Of a stretch of 64,000 bases of DNA, positions 60,660 to 64,000 are shown piece after piece. The position numbers and the translations under genes are program-made. The notes beneath the pieces were generated by a model, which saw nothing but the letters and a program-made list of their open reading frames with translations, was not told the origin of the DNA and ran no database searches. Position 1 is the first letter of the stretch. Each line of letters opens with the position of its first letter. This stretch comes from Rhodanobacteraceae bacterium (GTDB taxonomy: Bacteria; Pseudomonadota; Gammaproteobacteria; Xanthomonadales; Xanthomonadaceae). The stretch spans positions 1 to 64,000 of the forward strand of contig JACKOX010000012.1 of the NCBI GenBank assembly GCA_024233975.1. The letters are read 5' to 3'.

Positions 60660-61346
60660 TCAAAGCCAGGAGACCCTTAGGTCGTTGATATCGAAGCTCC
60701 AATCGATATGTGGGGCCTTGTCGCTGAATACATGGGTGATCCACCAGCCACCCAGTCCGTTCTCGACATCGGCGCCGGCATCGTCGTCTTCTGCGGCTGA
60801 CAGCAGTTCATTGGCATCATTGGAAACGCGGTAGGCCATTCGGCCGCGCAGGCTGGCGGTGAGTTCCATCTGGTACCAGTGATCATCAAGCAGCACCACG
60901 CTGCCACTACCTTCCACCAACCTGTTTCCCCGGCGGTGGAATGACTCCAGTTGGACAATCGGCGAGATCGGGCAACCGAACGGCGCACCCGACACGTTGC
61001 CGATGATCGCGCCGCGACCGACCACTTTGCCGTTGAACGTGTTCTGGTTCGGGTCGCTCTTGCGCCAGTCGCCGGTGAGGCCAAGCGCCAGATGCATGCC
61101 TGGCTCTGCAGCGAACAGCCCGCGGGAGCGGAATCGGAAACTCATGCTGTGCTCGACAGCGCCAGTGGGAGCCAGAAGCGCTCGTTGACCAAGCGTGTCG
61201 ACACCCGCCAGTCCGCGGCCGCCAGCATCCGCCGAAGCGGAGAACTCCAGCCCATCCGGGCCGATCAGTGCGCAGACACCGTTCCGGCGCTCTAAGCGGA
61301 AGCTGCCGAAGTCCCGGGTTCCAATCATCGCGGTTGTTTTGTGCAT
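60660..61346 (-). CDS. Hypothetical protein, beta-rich
   Basis: 228 residues as drawn (ATG 61346; MIGTRDFGSF at 61328 is an alternative). No signal peptide. Alternating strands: FGSFRLERRNGVCALIGPDG, HSMSFRFRSRGLFAAEPGMH, GAIIGNVSGAPFGCP, SGSVVLLDDHWYQMELTASL, HIDWSFDINDLRVSWL. The overall look is of a concanavalin-like or jelly-roll sandwich, but I do not recognise a family. 23 bp after the end of kbl, which is on the same strand, so it may be co-transcribed with kbl. Confidence 0.65.
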   Translation of the reverse strand: MHKTTAMIGTRDFGSFRLERRNGVCALIGPDGLEFSASADAGGRGLAGVDTLGQRALLAPTGAVEHSMSFRFRSRGLFAAEPGMHLALGLTGDWRKSDPNQNTFNGKVVGRGAIIGNVSGAPFGCPISPIVQLESFHRRGNRLVEGSGSVVLLDDHWYQMELTASLRGRMAYRVSNDANELLSAAEDDDAGADVENGLGGWWITHVFSDKAPHIDWSFDINDLRVSWL

Positions 61347-61369
61347 GATGCTGGTCGTCGTTGGAACGA

Positions 61370-62566
61370 TCAGTCTTTCAGCACGCCCAGTCGTCTGCCA
61401 ACCCGGAGGAAGGCATCAATGGCTTTGTCGACCTGCTCACGCGTATGCGCGGCGCTCATCTGGGTGCGGATGCGGGCCTGGCCTTTCGGTACCACCGGAA
61501 AGAAAAAGCCGATGGCGTAGACGCCTTCCTTCAGCAGCTCTTCCGCGAACTGCTGCGCCAGCGGCGCGTCGTAGAGCATCACCGGGCAGATCGGGTGCTC
61601 ACCGGGTTTGAGGTCGAAGCCGGCTTCGGTCATGCGCTGGCGGAAGTGGCGGGTGTTGTCGTTCAGGCGTTCGCGCAGATCGCCGGCGGCGGCGAGCATG
61701 TCAAAAACCTTGGTGCCCGCAGCGACCACATGCGGCGGCAGCGAGTTCGAGAACAAATACGGTCGCGAGCGCTGGCGCAGCATTTCGATCACTTCGCGTT
61801 TGCCGGTGGTGAAGCCGCCCAGCGCGCCACCCAGCGCCTTGCCCAGCGTACCGGTGATGATGTCGATGCGATCCAGCACGCCGCGTGCTTCGGCCGAGCC
61901 GCGCCCGCTGGCACCGACGAAGCCGGTGGCATGGCATTCGTCGATATGCACCAGGGCGTCGTATTTCGCCGCCAGCGCCGTAATCTGGTCCAGCGGCGCG
62001 ATGAAGCCGTCCATACTGAATACGCCGTCGGTCGTAACGAGGATGTCGCGTACGCCATCGGCACGTGCCTGCTTCAGCTGCGTTTCGAGGTCGGCCATGT
62101 CGCAGTTGGCGTAGCGGTAGCGCTTCGCCTTGCACAGGCGCACGCCGTCGATGATCGAGGCATGGTTCAGTGCATCGGAAATGATGGCGTCTTCCGGGCC
62201 CAGCAGCGGTTCGAACAGGCCGCCATTGGCGTCGAAGCAGGCGGCGTAGAGGATGCTGTCCTCGGTGCCGAAGAACTCCGCGATCTTCGCTTCCAGCTCC
62301 TTGTGCAGGTCCTGGGTGCCGCAGATGAAGCGCACGCTGGCCATGCCGAAGCCGTGCGTATCCAGCGCTTCCTTGGCAGCCTGGATCACGTCCGGGTGAT
62401 CAGCCAGCCCAAGGTAGTTGTTGGCGCAGAAATTGAGCACGCGACGACCGTCCGCCAGCGTGATCTCGCCGGACTGCGGGCTGGCGATGATGCGCTCGGA
62501 CTTGAACAGTCCCTGCTCGCGGATGCCGTCGAGTTCGGTAGACAGGCGCTGGATGGTGGCGGACAT
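61370..62566 (-). CDS. kbl: Glycine C-acetyltransferase (2-amino-3-ketobutyrate CoA ligase)
   Basis: 398 residues, exactly Kbl size; GGAG precedes the ATG. PLP-dependent cleavage of 2-amino-3-oxobutanoate with CoA to glycine and acetyl-CoA, the second step of threonine catabolism. Motifs: LNFCANNYLGLADHPDVI, FICGTQDLHKELEAKIAEFF, PLP-binding Asp209 in VHIDECHATGF, Schiff-base Lys243 in TGTLGKALGG, and SNSLPPHVVA. The usual partner threonine dehydrogenase (tdh) is not in the window. The long N-terminal ORF extension upstream is not used. Confidence 0.97.
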   Translation of the reverse strand: MSATIQRLSTELDGIREQGLFKSERIIASPQSGEITLADGRRVLNFCANNYLGLADHPDVIQAAKEALDTHGFGMASVRFICGTQDLHKELEAKIAEFFGTEDSILYAACFDANGGLFEPLLGPEDAIISDALNHASIIDGVRLCKAKRYRYANCDMADLETQLKQARADGVRDILVTTDGVFSMDGFIAPLDQITALAAKYDALVHIDECHATGFVGASGRGSAEARGVLDRIDIITGTLGKALGGALGGFTTGKREVIEMLRQRSRPYLFSNSLPPHVVAAGTKVFDMLAAAGDLRERLNDNTRHFRQRMTEAGFDLKPGEHPICPVMLYDAPLAQQFAEELLKEGVYAIGFFFPVVPKGQARIRTQMSAAHTREQVDKAIDAFLRVGRRLGVLKD

Positions 62567-62657
62567 GGTGGTCTCCGGGATGCGTGATCGGTTGCTTGCG
62601 GCATCGCGATGCTGACAGGGCGAGGTGCTGCGATTGCCGGGAATTGTAAGGGATGTG

Positions 62658-63593
62658 TCAGTCGGTGCCGGTGCTGGCGCAGAGGTTGGGCAGGCGCAGC
62701 TCGTGGGCCTCACGCAGGTGCAGGAAGGCATAGCGTTCGCCAAGCCGCTGGTCTTCAGCCGGGTCGATGCGGTATTGCTCCGGGGCGCGACGATAGTCCC
62801 CGCAATAGGCGCGGATGTGCGGCTCGATGAAGGGCCGCAACAGTACGTCGTAGTAGCTAGCGTTCAGTGCTTCGTCCCAGTAGGCGTTCACGTGGCTGGC
62901 CCAGTCGAAGTCGCGCTGCACCACCCAGCCGCTGCGCGTGCGGCGCAGGAGCGCCTTCCGACCCGGAACGATGTCGTCTTCGAAAAGCTCGCGGTAGAAA
63001 CGGTGGCCTTCGTAGTTGGCGACCAGGTCGGCGTTGGAATAGTCGCCGGTGGTCATCTGGCCGAAGATGCCGCGCTCGGTGATGGCCGACCAGGTCGCGG
63101 CCTGCGCTTCGTCGCGTTCTTTCCGCCAGCGCAGGTTGTACTTCCGGCCCTGCGAGAGGAAGTGACCGATCTTGTCGGTACCGATGCGCACGCTGGCGAC
63201 GCTGATGATCGGTCCAACCTTGAACAGGTAGCTGTTGCGGCTGGCCCAGAACGGAATGCCGTAGTAGATCGACGCCTTGCGCGGTGTCTCGATGCGCTGC
63301 ACTTCCGGCGAATGCCAGGCCCAGCTTTCCAGGTGATCCACCCAGTGATGGCCGCCCACGCGATGGAAGATGCTGTCGATGATGCAGCGTTCGCTGCGAG
63401 TCGACGCGCATTCCTCCGCCGCGTCGGCAATCGCGCGGTTCATCTCGCGGTTGAGTACCGGCGTGGCGTCCCTGAGCGGCGTCAGGCGCTGGTAGTAGGG
63501 ATCCAGTTCGTAGGCGTGCAGCGTCGCTGATGACGCAAGGAACAACAGCAGAAGGGCAGACAGTCGCGACAGAAAGCGGAAACCCGGGAACAT
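62658..63593 (-). CDS. Exported hypothetical protein
   Basis: 311 residues from MFPGFRFLSRLSALLLLFLA (signal peptide ending near LHA), with CAGGAA upstream; alternatively the ATG at 63635, which shares one base with the stop of the upstream gene (TGATG) and adds 14 residues. Mature part is Trp/Tyr-rich: DPYYQRLTPLRDATPVLNRE, IDSIFHRVGGHHWVDHLESW, YYGIPFWASRNSYLFKVG, GTDKIGHFLSQGRKYNLRWR, YEGHRFYRELFED. The GTDKIGHF motif and pattern resemble families of periplasmic DUF-type proteins I cannot name. Role unknown. Confidence 0.8.
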   Translation of the reverse strand: MFPGFRFLSRLSALLLLFLASSATLHAYELDPYYQRLTPLRDATPVLNREMNRAIADAAEECASTRSERCIIDSIFHRVGGHHWVDHLESWAWHSPEVQRIETPRKASIYYGIPFWASRNSYLFKVGPIISVASVRIGTDKIGHFLSQGRKYNLRWRKERDEAQAATWSAITERGIFGQMTTGDYSNADLVANYEGHRFYRELFEDDIVPGRKALLRRTRSGWVVQRDFDWASHVNAYWDEALNASYYDVLLRPFIEPHIRAYCGDYRRAPEQYRIDPAEDQRLGERYAFLHLREAHELRLPNLCASTGTD

Positions 63594-63634
63594 GGCCCGG
63601 GTTTCCTGTGACGGCTGACGTACTGCGGCGGTCA

Positions 63635-64000
63635 TCAGTCGCCGAAACGCCAGGTGAAATTGGCCAGGGTCATGGTGCGGTCGCCGCCGTGGCCGAACTC
63701 GACGCTGAGTTCTGCGTTGCGTGCGAAGTCGTAGCCGATGCCCAGCGTCGGGTTGAACTTGTTCGACGACTCCAGCTCCACCGCGAACGGCACCGTGCCG
63801 ACACCCGGCAGCGCGATGGCGCCGGAATGCTTTTCAGTGGTGTCGAGGTAGAAGCCGCCGACCCAGAAACGCAGGTCGTCGCGGATCAGGCCGATGCGTG
63901 GCTGCCAGGTCTTGGCGCGGACGCTGGAATCGAAGTCACCGGACAGGCTGCTGCGCGTCCATGCGCCAGTCAGGCTGGCGAACCACTTGTCACTGCCATA
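63635..64000 (-). CDS. Outer-membrane beta-barrel protein, C-terminal part (cut by window edge)
   Basis: 121 C-terminal residues; the rest is beyond the right edge. Alternating strands and turns: KWFASLTGAWTRSSLSGDFD, WQPRIGLIRDDLRFWVGGFY, SSNKFNPTLGIGYDFARNAE, and a last strand TMTLANFTWRF ending close to the C-terminus with an aromatic, as for BAM-assembled barrels. Stop overlaps the possible start of the 62658 gene by one base. Which barrel family it belongs to cannot be decided. Confidence 0.8.
   Translation of the reverse strand, partial: YGSDKWFASLTGAWTRSSLSGDFDSSVRAKTWQPRIGLIRDDLRFWVGGFYLDTTEKHSGAIALPGVGTVPFAVELESSNKFNPTLGIGYDFARNAELSVEFGHGGDRTMTLANFTWRFGD

Overview
The window is GC-rich DNA, densely packed with genes on both strands, with no rRNA, tRNA, insertion sequence, prophage or CRISPR array that I can see. 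Gene content (DesK/NarL-type two-component pair, GldA/GldG-type ABC cluster, PuuD-type urate oxidase, XdhABC, a Pkn-type kinase paired with an ECF sigma factor, a secreted protein with an IPTL-CTERM-like tail, and secreted proteins ending in IFxDGFE) suggests a free-living gammaproteobacterium of the Lysobacterales (Xanthomonadales). That placement is an inference from gene families and composition; no marker gene such as 16S is present.

Layout. 1-6.5 kb (minus strand): the 5' part of dxs, a DUF6624-type secreted protein, a Pro/Ala-rich protein, an HNH endonuclease, a GNAT acetyltransferase, and a lipoprotein plus acyl-CoA dehydrogenase pair. 6.5-11 kb (plus): proline iminopeptidase, two orphan exported proteins with AT-richer codon use, a large REP-like hairpin, a GNAT enzyme and an ArgD-type aminotransferase. 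11-14.2 kb (minus): AcpH-like protein, cupin, AidB-type acyl-CoA dehydrogenase, upp. 14.3-23.2 kb (plus): histidine kinase and response regulator, an SRPBCC/GyrI-like membrane protein, then an ABC-2/GldG/DUF4340 operon and a DUF423 protein. 23.2-27.4 kb (plus): penicillin acylase family enzyme, AlkA-type glycosylase, GNAT. 27.4-35.4 kb (minus): small membrane proteins, an M15 peptidase, a PH-like membrane protein, a compact operon (SPFH protein, ribbon-helix-helix regulator, DUF4177, alpha/beta hydrolase) with a promoter overlaid by a perfect operator, and a secreted propeller-like protein coupled to a transglutaminase. 35.5-36.7 kb: purT.

36.9-46.4 kb is a purine-oxidation island: xdhA, xdhB, xdhC (xanthine to urate), puuD (urate oxidation), uraH, uraD (to allantoin), puuE (allantoinase), alc (allantoicase) and allA (ureidoglycolate lyase). 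Together these take xanthine to glyoxylate and urea. No permease, urease or dedicated regulator lies inside the island. Next to purT it makes 35.5-46.4 kb purine-themed.

46.4-61.4 kb is an envelope and secretion region: a beta-helix protein, a seven-heme cytochrome fused to TPRs, an NHL-like secreted protein with a sorting-type tail, small orphans, an OsmC protein, a pseudouridine synthase, a transmembrane Ser/Thr kinase divergent from an ECF sigma factor, a small secreted protein and a collagen-like protein built from 21 almost identical 108-bp repeats. 61.4-64 kb (minus): kbl, an exported orphan protein and the 3' end of an outer-membrane beta-barrel gene.

The items I consider most worth following are the self-contained SPFH/RHH operon with its promoter-operator, the divergent kinase/ECF pair beside the collagen-like gene, the IFxDGFE C-terminal tag on two unrelated secreted proteins, and the 21-copy minisatellite.
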